Both the position numbers and the translations under genes were made by a program. DNA of 64,000 nt from Loripinus fragilis. Its lineage: Eukaryota > Mollusca > Bivalvia > Lucinida > Lucinidae. Below are positions 42,174-53,587 of the stretch, piece by piece. The first letter of the stretch is position 1. Every line of letters starts with the position of its first letter. The stretch lies in assembly GCA_964019695.1 (NCBI GenBank), contig CAXHUL010000492.1, forward strand, positions 1 to 64,000. The letters are read 5' to 3'. A model generated the notes under the pieces. The model was not told the origin of the DNA. It saw only the letters and a list, made by a program, of their open reading frames with translations, and searched no databases.

Positions 42174-43920
42174 GGGCCAGCACACTAGATTTTGGTACTT
42201 ATCGCATATGCACAAAAAACTCATTTATAACGTCCATTCCGAGATGACGTATCCTGTGGGGTTAGTCGTCTACTTTTTGTCTGGACCTCCTTATACTTCT
42301 ATACTCTGTATGAGAAGTGGTGGTTCATCTAGTTTTAACATGGGAGCAATAAACAACTGCTTTATTTTGTCATTTGGTGTACTATGTTGAAAGAAACTAT
42401 GGCAAAGTAAACCGGGCACAGAGATGGAGATAACGCAAGGTTAAAGTATAGGCACCGCAAGGCAAGGCAATAAATCTTATGGCCCATGAGCATATATTAT
42501 ATACATGTAGCAGCATTATTATTTACCGTTACAAATACCTTTACTCTTTACATTCTAATTCAAGATTAGAGGTGTTTGACTTCGAGGTTTCTGCATATTG
42601 TCAAACACCCATTCATTTTTATTTTCTTGTGGCTTTTCTTGAGGCTGACTCTAATGAACAGCAAGTTGGTGTCACATTTTCGTCATTGAGCATTTAGGAA
42701 CTTTAAAAATGGCGGGCAAGACGGTTGCTTAAATATATAAATATTGGAAAAGGACCATTAAAAATGCGAATATAACACTCTTCACAGAATGGTAAATAGA
42801 TCACTGTTGATAAGAAGTGGGGTGGGGGTGAACTAACTAAAACTGGTTTAAAAAACAGACTTTGCCTAGTAAATATGAAAATAACGTTGACAGGGTTCTA
42901 ACAAAGAACTTTTTTTCTCACCAAAATTGCAATTTTCTACTGTAAAAATACAATGTTTAAAACCGCCTAACCGCTGGTATCCGCTATATGGGAAGATTTG
43001 CCCTTCTATACAATTAAGCGATGGAAACCAAGCTGCACAGCACAATAAGTTAAGCAATTTCTTATGTTTCGCATCTTTATGTGCTCAACTCTGTGCAATA
43101 TCAAAAAATTTGAATTGCAATGACGAGAACTGGATCTAAGGCAAATGAAACCACAAAACAGACGTCATCCTTTAAATAGACATTTGGGGAGAGTAGAATT
43201 GCAGGAGCTCTAGGGATAGTAAGCAAAATTCCTGTATCGTTTGTAAGTAATGCTAAAATGATAAGCATCTGATTTTTCGTTTGGTGGTCTTACATCTTCC
43301 TCACGTATCGTACGCTTATAAAACTATTGGTTATGAGACAGATGTGAATGAGATTTCATGCTGAAAAAATCAGCTGCAATCAATGACGTCAAAACGTAGT
43401 CATCATTTGATTAAACTTCTTATGTTAATGTCAGAGACTCAGTTTTCTCAGATGGCATAGACGTACAATGTAATTCATCTTATGGTTGATTAAAACGTTA
43501 AGTTACTGGAAAATGGTACGGCGCATTTACGATAACGGTGACGTTAGATTTTATCTTTCGGCTCGTGCTCTGTAGCCATGAAGATGTTTCATTTAACATT
43601 ATTTGTCTGAATGTGTTGGAAGGCATCAAACAGTTTTACTTGTCAATATGGTTTAAGAAAAACCGACTAGAAACACCGTTTAAAGGCGATAACGTAAAAG
43701 CATTAATAAAAACGTCAAATTGTGAAAACTCTGAGAAAATTCAAAAAGATTGATGGAGAATGCGTAAAATGAGCCAGTCGTGTTAGAACATCTGTGTATT
43801 TCTAAGCTTTTATAGTAAATGTAAATAAATGCCTGAGACCCTTTTTTCTAGAACGACATATTAATATTGTAAATACAGCCACGCTTCAAAGACTTTGGTT
43901 TATCTGTACCTTATGGTTGT
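42174..43920. other. Intergenic, no gene seen
   Basis: No exon recognised on either strand. Short reading frames (42160-42697, 43538-43753) lack family resemblance and splice support. Confidence 0.4.
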
Positions 43921-44131
43921 TTTTGTTTGTTTGTTTGATTTGATACGTTATGCCCTATCAGCAATCTTTCAGTTATGTAGGGACAGGTCTTCCTGAGTTG
44001 AACCAGTACTAAGCTAGGATTAATGTGTCTTGCTCAAGAACATAACGCAGTGACCCCGGTGAGGGTCGAACCTGCGCCCCCTCAGTCTCGAGTCAAGCAC
44101 TCTACAACTGAGCCACTGCACTCCCTTAGCC
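43921..44131 (-). mobile_element. tRNA-derived SINE, copy 4 (inverted)
   Basis: Inverse of the 22-23 kb SINEs: TTTGTTTGTTTGATTTGATA tail, CAGCAATCTTTCAGTTA, GAACCAGTACTAAGCTAGGA, B box GAGGGTCGAACCTGCG and head GAGTCAAGCACTCTACAACT + GAGCCACTGCACTCCC. Nearly full length. Confidence 0.88.
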
Positions 44132-44340
44132 TTATGGTTGTGATTAACAAACTAAAGCTAATGTTACCTCTGCAAAGTACTACCTCTTAAGAGCATTTTC
44201 TGAAAATTTGAAGCAATTATCTTCAATATTGACGAATGTATGGAGGTTAGAAGTGACATATATAATCCTGTTTGGAACGTTAAATGACAAATATTGACTT
44301 AAAGTAAAGTAAAGTAAAAGTAAGTAAGGTTGCAAAGATC

Positions 44341-45335
44341 AGGAATCGATACAATCAAGTACCACACCTGACCCAGGATACCAATGGGAAAGTGACAAAC
44401 TCACAGATCCTTTGTGTCTGTTTTTAGAATTCTGTTTTCTGAGTGAGCCATTTTCAAAAGTGTCTTTCTTAAGTGATTTGACAAATGACCAAAAATTCTG
44501 AATGTTTTTTATGCTTATGAGAATCGGGATCAGATCTGTCTATCTCAACGTAAATTAATTGAAAATGATTCCACAAGGCAACTCAATGTAAGGAAGAAGG
44601 CAAAGATCAGGAATCGATTAGGAATGTAACAATACATCGGACTATCGATATATTGCAATAGTAACCTAGTCAATGTTACTGCAATTGTAGGAAAGTGGCA
44701 ATGTCAATAGTATCGGCAATAGTCTTTCAATATCGCAATAGTTTCAATAGTTTTTAGACATAGGGATTTTCTCTTTAAAATTGTTTGGTTAGACACAAAA
44801 TGAATGGTAAATGGCAATAGGATGTATATGTTGTTGCCTCTCATGCATTTCAGCAAAATAAGTGGACTTTGACAATATTGTGAAATTTTTCTCTCGTTTC
44901 CATACAAAAATTGGTGCCCGTACGTGCAGAAAAGTCCTACCATATTCTTAATTTTCTCCTTAAAACAAGCATAAATGTTTCAGACAATAGTATCACAATA
45001 GTATTGCAATGGTAGTCCACAATAGTAATAGTATCGCAATGGTACTTCCTGCAATGTCAATACTATCGCAAAAGTAATTTTTGGCCACAATAGTCACCGC
45101 TAGAATCGATACAATCATGCACCACACCTGATCCAAGACACTGTAGGGGAAAGTGACAAAAACACAAGAAAACATTGCATACAAGAGAGCTAAGAGGTTA
45201 GTCTTTTCCCAGCAGGTGACCACAAGGCTGCAAGGAACAGACAAGACAGTTTGACAGAAAAACACAGAACACAAATAACAAAAAGGGTCCAGAAAAAAAG
45301 CACCGTCTTGGAACGGTCAGTAAAAAAGATATACC
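44341..45335 (-). repeat. Terminal-repeat pieces of RT element around AT-rich core
   Basis: Two inverted partial copies: 44341-44410 (AATCGATACAATCAAGTACC + ACACCTGACCCAGG) and 45111-45335 (AATCGATACAATCATGCACC ... CGTCTTGGAACGGTCAGT). Between them, 44625-45100 is built from repeated CAATAGTATCGCAATGGTA-like words. No gene. Confidence 0.65.
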
Positions 45336-45948
45336 TTCTGAACACGTGTCTGAACCGCTGGTTTTGATTCTTAACATTGCATTTATTTTATTTGTGATGA
45401 CATCTGGCGCACAGACCATCGGTAACATTGCAGTTTATTGCTGTGTCAAGCAATTGGTGATTTAATTCATGGTTTAGATGGCAAATCCATCACAGTTATG
45501 GAGTTTAGCCATGACAGGTGCTTTTATTCTAGTGTAACTGACCTAAATTGAGGGTAATATGCATGTCTTAGCACAGCTGTTATCATATTTATATGTAATA
45601 CCATCCAAAAAACTATTAACACTTTGTATTTTTTATTGGTAAACTAGCTAACGTTTAATTGAGGAATTTTATTATACTGCACTTGCAGCATTTATTGACG
45701 CATTGATACAACGCACTGATTGTTGCCTAGATGTGCCATGTTTGCTGGTGCAGCCTCACCACAGCATTCACTGCTCTTATAAACGGTACATAAATCGCCA
45801 TTTGAGCCAGCACATGATATTTCGGTACTCTGACGAAGACTCAAGTGAGCGTCTGCAAATGTACAGACTTGACAGAGACTTCTCTGCATAGATAAAAAAA
45901 ATAGAGAGTAGTAATCGTTTTTGAATGTTATTTCATGGGAATATGATA

Positions 45949-46865
45949 CGAGGGTCATCCAATAAAGAATGAGACTTTTTCTATAGCGCACTGAATTTAC
46001 ATGCTAGGCTTATGAAATCTTGTTCAAAGCTAACACACCTTTTTGTCTGTTCACATGTACCATATTTGACATGTTACGTAGTTCCAACTGTTGTTGCTAG
46101 GCAACATTAGAAGACAAGGCAAACACCCGTGGCCGGCTCAGTATAGATGGTCACCATGGCAACAGATTAAGATGTATAGTTTATTTGTCTACTAGTACTT
46201 ATATATGCTCATGCACTCAGTCTATAACCAATAGGGTAATGTAATGTTCTGGAGTTTTGAGCTGTTACCATGGAAACAAAGCTTAAAAAATCAAGATTTC
46301 AAGAACTATCTGGTATTTTTTGCTGACCTCGTGACTTTAAAAGTTAATATCGAATAGTCGCAGGCAATTTAAGTGAACAGGATTCTGTTCATGTATACCT
46401 AATAACGATCAGCTGCACTTAACCATACATTTTGTTTGATATCCTTCTCTTATATAGTTACCATGGCAACGCAAAGTAATGTGTTTATTAAAAATCGAGT
46501 AAATTGGTTGCTAGGCAACCAAAATAAAGGATATGCATATTTAGTTCTTCTTTCATAACATTTTATGTAACACTAAGATTGTTCAGCAGGATAATTGATA
46601 TCAAGAGGTTTAATGATATCAATGTTCGAAAATAAAAGACTTTGAAAGACAGTGGGTATGCAAAAAATAATATAAACGTGGCCATGCGCCTTCAAGCCCT
46701 TCCACAAAACATTCCGTTACTATGGCAACTGATACATCACAAATATATTATTTCTGTTTCTGAATTGCTAAGATGTCATACTAATATTATGGTGAATTTT
46801 AACTAAATACACACACAGGTTTTTATACTATGAAGAAAGTCTCATTCTTTATTGGATGACCCTCG
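45949..46865. mobile_element. Mariner-type non-autonomous element 2
   Basis: Ends CGAGGGTCATCCAATAAAGA and TCTTTATTGGATGACCCTCG are perfect inverted repeats of about 30 bp; TA on both sides. The first 17 bp equal those of element 1 but the rest of the TIR and the interior differ, so it is another subfamily. The related copy at 48380-48400 (GGGAATATGACAATAGCTG) shows the corresponding unoccupied site. No transposase. Six X-box-like palindromes lie inside. Confidence 0.92.
46093..46729. promoter_or_regulatory. Cluster of six RFX X-box-like palindromes
   Basis: GTTGCTAGGCAAC at 46093-46105 and 46507-46519; GTCACCATGGCAAC at 46150-46163; GTTACCATGGAAAC at 46264-46277; GTTACCATGGCAAC at 46457-46470; GTTACTATGGCAAC at 46716-46729. 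All match the RFX dyad consensus closely, within about 640 bp of one mariner element. Binding is inference. Confidence 0.55.
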
Positions 46866-47522
46866 TAACATAGCTGCTTAGACATGCAGAATTCCTTCAA
46901 GTTAGTCTGTCACAATAGAAAAAGCACCTGTCACTGTCAAACTCCACAACTGTGTCGGATGTGTCGGTCAAACCATGAATTAAATCGCCAATTGCGTGGC
47001 AGAGCCATAAAACTGCAATGTTACCGACGGTTTGTGCGCCCAGTGTCATCAAAAGTAAAATAAATGCAAGCTGATTTAAGAACTCAACAGTCAATAGGCA
47101 TATATTTTAGTGGTTTTTGTACACTGATGAAGGCTCAAACGAGACTGCAAATGTGCAGACTTACCAGAGACGCTCCAGAGCTAGCCCTGTTCGCACGTTG
47201 ATAGTGTTTCTTCCTATTTTTCAGATTGGCCCCAAAACTTTTAATTTGATTAGATTGCTTCGCCGTGATGATACATTACAATAGTTAAGAAGCCGCCATG
47301 CGAGTTTGTGCTTCAACAACAGCAGAATTTCGGGCGAAGATTTTGTACCAGTAAAATGCAATTAAGCACCCAGTGGCTTAGACTGCTGTCTGTTCTAAGG
47401 CGGTGGTTCTGTTGTTGTTGATTCGTTGTTGATTGTTACTCCCATTATGGGATTCTGTAATTGTTCTATATTTTGTTGTGCGTTACTTTATGTCCATTCT
47501 TGTTTTGCAATCGTCTTGGTGG

Positions 47523-47547
47523 GGAAGAGAGAGAGAGAGAGAGAGCT
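47523..47547 (+). repeat. (GA)n microsatellite
   Basis: About eleven GA dinucleotides after ggggaa. Low complexity. Confidence 0.85.
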
Positions 47548-47679
47548 GGTCGCTTTGCTTAGTTTGTCTTCTGGACGTCTCGTGATTGTTGTGTGGCTCT
47601 TCCTCGTGGTGCCATGGGTTTGTCTGCAAATTGCCATTGTGATATTTCCTGATCATACTCATTTTATATTTTTGGATGT

Positions 47680-48200
47680 CATTCATGCGAACAACGATGG
47701 CTCTGGCGAGTCTGCAAATTTGAATCTTGCTTGAGCCATAATGTCAATGAACCAAACCTTGCGTGCTGGCTGAAATGCCAGTTTTATACAATTAATGCGA
47801 GCATAGGAGGAAGGCTATGGCGAATCTGCAGATTTGCTTGGTCTAGTCTGAGCCAAGGTCAGAGCCTCCGTCACAATTCAAATTTCTAATGTGATTGAAT
47901 GCCATTTTGTGCGAGCAGCAAAGGCTCGGGCAAGTCTGCCAATTTGCACAGGCTTACCTTAGCCTTCGTCACTGTAAAAATATCTTGTGCTGCATTAAAT
48001 GGCGATTTGTGAGCTATTCACGCCAGCAGCGAATACTCTGGTGAGTCTGCACATTTGCGCAGGCAATGTTACTGGACAATGCGTTAAGTATATGCTGGCA
48101 GCGAAGGCTTTTGGGAGACTGCACGTATACACAGGCTCGCCTGAGCCTTCGTCACATTATCAAAATATCATGTTCTGGCTGCAATGGCGATTTGTGTAAC
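47680..48200 (+). repeat. ~120-bp tandem repeat with hairpin-forming cores
   Basis: Four to five diverged units carrying GGCTC.GG(C/T)GAGTCTGC, AATTTGCACAGGCT and GCC(T/A)..TCGTCAC, then ATGGCGATTTGTG. The GGCTCAGGCGAGTCTGC/GCAGGCTCGCCTGAGCC words pair within a unit. Single pieces of the family occur near 21890, 45830 and 57310. Confidence 0.65.
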
Positions 48201-48640
48201 GTTAATGTGAACAGCAAATACTGTGGTGAGGCTGCACCAGCAACTACTGCACATCTGTGCAAACATCAGTGCGTTGTATCAATCCGTAAAAAATGCTCCC
48301 AGTGCGTTGTAATAAAATTCTTAAATAAAACATTTGCTAGTTTACCAAGAAAAAACAAAACAAAGTGGTAATCGTTTATGGATGTTATTTCATGGGAATA
48401 TGACAATAGCTGTGCTTAGACATGCAGATTACCCTCAATTTAGGCAGTCACACTTGAAAAAAACACCTGTCACAGCAAAGCTCCAGAACTGTGTTGGATT
48501 TGCAGTCCAAACCATGAATTAAATCACCATTTGCTTGACAGAGCCATAAACGGCAATGTTACCGATGGTCTGTGCGCCCGGTGTCATCACAAATAAAATA
48601 AATGCAAGCTTATAAAAAATCATAGAGTCAACAGGTATAG

Positions 48641-49679
48641 ATTTTTTTACCTTTTACGCCAGTACTAGTGCGCAATGTAGCCACCACCAGTTCGTTACAG
48701 CAACCACCAACATGCTTTTACATTGATCAGTGTGTTGTTTCACTCTACAAACTAGCGATGATGACGTAATTTTCGATTTTTGTTTTGATTCAGCGTCATT
48801 AGCAACGCATTCAAAAAGTGCAGCATCATCATGACCTGATAAAGGCACGTGCCGTGAGATAGACAATCTTTATCAGGCAACGTGAATGTAGTTGATATGA
48901 GAGGTAACTGATAAAAATGATCTTTTAATAACTGCTTACCTTTTCCTTCGTGAATATTCCTGGTAAGTTCCACCCACTATGAATAATTATAATGCGGAAT
49001 TACTTGTCAGGTCCACTAGTGTAGGATCATATCTAATCATATTTCCATAAGCTAACAGAGTAGACCCAGATCAGGCAACTCTTATAAGAGCTGTCTGATC
49101 AGGGTCTACTCTGTTTGCAAATGTGTTAAAATGCATCTTTATGAGGTATAGGGTTAAATTAACGTAGCCTCAGCAGCTGGCCCAATTCCAAAACTATTTT
49201 CACATATTTGTTCCTGAGGCATGTTGCCCTCTGACAACCAAACCTGCTAAAATTGTTCTGATATAGTGAACATAATGGACACTGGTTCTAAAAGACACCC
49301 AGGTGATTCTGGTCAATCAAAACCCCCTTGTTCTTTCTACATGTATTCTTTTCAGATCTGTGAAAATTATGGGTTTGAAGAAAAACAACAAAATTTCAGA
49401 TCGCAATTTTATTTGATATAATGACCAGAACATTCAAATACTGTTGACATTTTTGTGGTAATTCTAGCCGTCTTGAGACGTTTATAATTAACACCTTAAC
49501 AATTTTAGACTAGGCAAAATCAGGAAAAGTAAGAAGCTATCTTATGATATTTTGGCACTTATCTGGTAGGCTAGCAAAGAATGCTTTTGTGAGCCTACCC
49601 TTTGTGCAGGCTGGCCAGAGCTTTTACTGCTTGCACACATCAATTTGTGGAAGATGAAGTTCATACCTTTAGTTGAGAG
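48641..49679. other. Intergenic, no gene seen
   Basis: No exon recognised. A hairpin at about 49065-49120 pairs GAGTAGACCCAGATCAG with CTGATCAGGGTCTACTC around an ATAAGAG-containing loop. Confidence 0.45.
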
Positions 49680-49790
49680 TGCATACTATTTTTTTATTTG
49701 TTTTTAACCAAAACATATGTTGTGGGTACTCAAAACAAATGGTAAAACTGATGGGTAAGAAATATTTACAATTGTATTCTCAAAAAATTT
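49680..49790 (+). repeat. Family 1 copy with the hairpin deleted
   Basis: TTTAACCAAAACATATGTTG + TGGGTACTCAAAA runs straight into a right flank (AATGGTAAAACTGATGGGTA + AGAAATATTTACAATT); the paired CCGTCTC/GAGACGG arms are missing. Confidence 0.75.
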
Positions 49791-49950
49791 GGTTATACCA
49801 AATAATAGGCATCTGATCTCATTAGGTAGCTTCATATTTCGCTTTCATAATGAAATTCTGGTTTTGCCAAATATACCAAATTTTCGTGAGCTTAAGAGAT
49901 TTACTGAGTCTACACAGAACAGGTTACAAATGCCGTTGTTCATTGTTAGG

Positions 49951-50380
49951 TAACTTCATAAACAGAGCCGCCGGCTTTTTATATGGAGGCTAAAAAATCC
50001 CATATCAACTGATAATATTTTTTTTATCATGTAAAAAAGCGCAAAAAGGAGAATGTAGTGCTCCGCTCCGCTCTGGTTTAACTTCGAATCCTGCAAATTG
50101 TGTTTGGTTTAATCTGAATCGTTTTTTTAGTGAGGTTAACAACCTTTATGTACCTCCCGACAGAAAAGATTGAGACAAAACGGTACACAGTTTGCTTAGA
50201 TAAGAAATTAAGTTTAAGATCAGAGCAGAGCACTACATTCTCCTTTTTCCACTATTTTACACCATAAATGCACGGAATGGAAAACGTACGGTTTTAAGAT
50301 GTTTTTTTCAGCTTCCATATATCTAGGATCGGAAAGACCATTTTATTTTCAGAGCAAGTGGCTCTGTTTATGAAGTTTTC
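49951..50380. mobile_element. 430-bp foldback element
   Basis: TAACTTCATAAACAGAGCC at the left mirrors GGCTCTGTTTATGAAGTTTT at the right. Inside, GGAGAATGTAGTGCTC (about 50048) mirrors GAGCACTACATTCTCC (about 50226), and further inner words pair weakly. Non-coding. Confidence 0.75.
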
Positions 50381-52569
50381 TACCTGTGTTGCTGCTGTTT
50401 ACATGAATCAAAAACAGGGTTTCTCACAACTAGTTTATGTGAACAAGTAAAAAAAGGGCCCTATTCAGTGATATTTTTGATTTTCTTCTCAAATTACCTC
50501 ATGATAATCAGCCCTGATCAGCTCTTTGACATATAAAAGCAGACAATTCACATTGTTCAAGCTTATTTTCCATGAAACACAAAGAAAGATGTCACTTTAC
50601 ATGTTGTCTACTACATTCATGATTGACAATTTCCTGATCTGGGTCCAAACTGTTTGCAAACTTTAAGGCAATTTGATTAGCAGATGACAAAAGTCGCCAC
50701 TTGAGCAAAGAAATAGTTGAAGGTTTATGTCTCTTTATTAGCAAAAATGAATTTCTAGGGATCGTTTTTTAGAAAGTATCTGTTTCTTAAATACTTGTAT
50801 ACATCATTATAATACACTTCTTGTTACTGTCATGAGTTGGCTCCCGGACCGTTAATCTCACAGGTCACCAGGCCCAGGGCAATGAAGTTAACACAACTCA
50901 AACTGCACATAATAACTTCGAGAGTTAACATCAGGGGCAAATACTTGCTAGCACCCTGACAGACACTCAGACGGTTTATATTATTGTATTACACACATAC
51001 CATATATGGTACGCAACATTTCTCATTTAGCATAATTATTAAGTTCAGTATGTCACACAATACTACTACACGTGCCTCTACTAGTGTCATATACAAGTAG
51101 CGTTCACTTGGAAACTGGTCAATTTAGGTGTGCACCTTGACTGATATAAGCTTATGCCCACAAAGGGGAATTTTGTTGGAATTTGAAAAGTATATTTAAT
51201 GTGATTCGGGACCATCCAAACTTTATTGTAGTGAACAGACAGAAGTAATGTTCATCATGTTAAAAACAGTTTATAGGCAGAAATAGTGATAAGAATATTT
51301 TTTCCATTATTTAATTAGCAGAGAAATCGTTTGTAACAATTTGGCAATAGAATATAATGATATGCTGATGTTTGTAACATTTAATTTTGTATGACTTATG
51401 AAAACGTGTCGAACACAAGCAGAATACACATTCTAACAACAAATAATTTCTTATATAGAAAATATGTGCACAAACATACTGTTGATCACCTAAAAGTGCT
51501 TTTGCAGAAGCAATGTTGATCAAAATTGGTTTTGATTTTGCTTGAAGGTACTCTTCTGGTAGACAAATATAATGCATACAGTTCTTTTAAAGTAAGTCTC
51601 TTTCAGCCATGTAGCAAAATAACTCGCAAGACACAATATGATAAAATAACTCGCACAATACTACAAAATATTTCACTTGCACAATCGTAAAAAAATCATT
51701 GAACAGAAATAACACTAGCATGCTCATCTGAAAATTGTACATATCACATAGCCAATAAGTCTAACATTTAGGCAGGTACAAGTTTTTGTGTTGCGTCCGA
51801 TTGCAGTGTGTTCTTTTTTTCAAGGGCACCACCATTACAATATACATGTAATGCTCATCAAAGGGAGACTACTAAAATTCTTCAATAGCCCCTTTTTCAA
51901 AATGTCGACTTGGACTTCTTAAAGGAAAGAGGAAGCTCACACTGACAGCAACGTCAGTCCTGTAAGAGCAGTCCTACTTGGTATCGAAATATCTGACATA
52001 AAGTGATCTACATGTACATTGAACTGTTTACACCTGTGTTACCAACATGTCAAGTGTTGCCAATATGCACTATGCCTGTGATTTTCATGAGACTTTTCAT
52101 AAGCAAGCTGGTGGTAAAATCTGCAAGCATATGTGAACTGTACATAATCAAATTGTTAAATTTATGAATAGATTTAAACCAAGTAACTCCATTTGTTTAG
52201 GGTAATGACCTGAGAATAAACATCTAATTAGCTAATTGGATTTTTTTTAATCTATTCCTTCCCTGGTTTGACCACTAAACTATGGATTTATGTTATACTA
52301 CTGTTAAACAAAGTTTGTCCAAATGTCATACTTTGGCCAAATAAGAAAACTAAGTGTGTTTTGGGTAACAGGTCTGAACATATTTAGGCAGGGTAGGCAA
52401 ACATATATCTTGTTTAAAAAATCTGGAAAAAAAATATAATTTTATGCATTTTTAAAGACAAAATGCCTTTTAAAATGCATTAAGCTATATTTTATTCCAG
52501 AAAACCTGAAAAAATCTAGGTTTCACCTTTGTTTGGGTTACCCTAAACACAGGTATTTGTTATTTGGCC
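50381..52569. other. Intergenic, no gene seen
   Basis: No exon recognised. The segment 51845-51985 is a diverged copy of 11795-11960 (AAAGGGAGACTACTA ... TAAGAGCAGTCC). A GC-richer patch at 50820-50960 is unassigned. Confidence 0.45.
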
Positions 52570-52964
52570 TTACAACCACGTAAATACCAAGCAATACACT
52601 CAAATGATGTGTCTCAAGCTGTCAAAAGCTTCATTTAGTCAAACTATTATTGTCATCAAGGTGCATGCCGCCCACATTAGAACTTTTTCATATCGACATG
52701 TTCATTTCACTGAAACAATGAAAGTAGTCGAGTTGTTAAAAGTGTATGGTGGACAAGACATATGTTGTACATATTGGGAATGGCTCTATGAGGTAATTTC
52801 AACCTGTACCAACAGCATATGTTAATGAAAATGAGGAAATTTATTTTGAAGTTTGCACTTACCAAGAATCATGTTCATTGTCTTTGCCTTTTTAAACAGC
52901 TCAAACTGCCAATCAGTATAAAATACCTAACACTATAACACACATTGGTAGTTCTGTGGTTGAA
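52570..52964 (-). mobile_element. TTACAACC element, copy G (diverged)
   Basis: TTACAACCACGTAAATACCA at the left; the right end degrades to GTAGTTCTGTGGTTGAAA. A diverged family 2 core sits at 52758-52823 (ACATATGTTGTACATATTGG ... CCTGTACCAACAGCATATGT). Confidence 0.75.
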
Positions 52965-53505
52965 ATAAGATTTGGGACAATACTAATGAACTATTACACA
53001 TGATATCAAACTATATTTTACGTAGCGTTTTTTTTTACTTTATATTTTTATTCTTTTTTTTCTCTTTTGATATTTTATCATTGATATATTCATGCAACAT
53101 TATGAGAAGTATCTCCAATATTAGCTTGTGGAACCAAATGGATTTATTTTAGAGTAGTCACCAGTTTTAAGGTAGTAGAATTTATGCTAGCAATATTTGG
53201 ATATGTTGATCTATGTAGTGTTTATATAGCTACCATGAATAAAAATCTATCTCATAAGGTGCTGGCTTTCACGCAGAGCAGCATACCTTTTAAAGTCAGG
53301 TAACCCTAAACAGAGTTACTTTTTAAAAGTGATTCATATGCTTAGGCCTTGTATATTTGCCAAGTGAGAGGATTTAGTGCACAGGCCAATGTCATCAAAT
53401 CCATCTTATCACAATAAAATATGTTATGGCGGTTGTTACCTGATATGGATAAGTTCATCCTGCTCATCTACTGAGACCAGCCAGAATATTGACATTATGT
53501 ATACA

Positions 53506-53587
53506 GCAAGTTTCAAAGAGCAAACATAAAAGGTGCTGATCAGATTGCAAGTTTCAAAGAGCAAACATAAAAGGTGCTGATCACGTT
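53506..53587 (+). repeat. Tandem duplication of 41 bp
   Basis: GCAAGTTTCAAAGAGCAAAC + ATAAAAGGTGCTGATCA occurs twice, starting at 53506 and 53547, nearly identical, so recent. Confidence 0.85.

Larger units (their letters stand above)
45360..48640. repeat. Three copies of a dispersed unit, one inverted
   Basis: The segment 45360-45600 (+) is the inverse of 46868-47105 and 48400-48640. All share TGCGCC(C/A)..GTGTCATCA, CGGTAACATTGC-type and CCATGAATTAAAT words. A 65-codon - strand frame at 46897-47094 is not kept in the other copies, so it is not treated as a gene. The mariner element 45949-46865 is inserted in this unit. Confidence 0.65.

Noticed and set aside
46897..47094. A 65-codon - strand ORF (TVEFLNQLAFILLLMTLGAQ...)
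   Set aside because: The sister repeat copies at 45.4 and 48.5 kb do not keep the frame, so it is an accidental ORF in a dispersed repeat.
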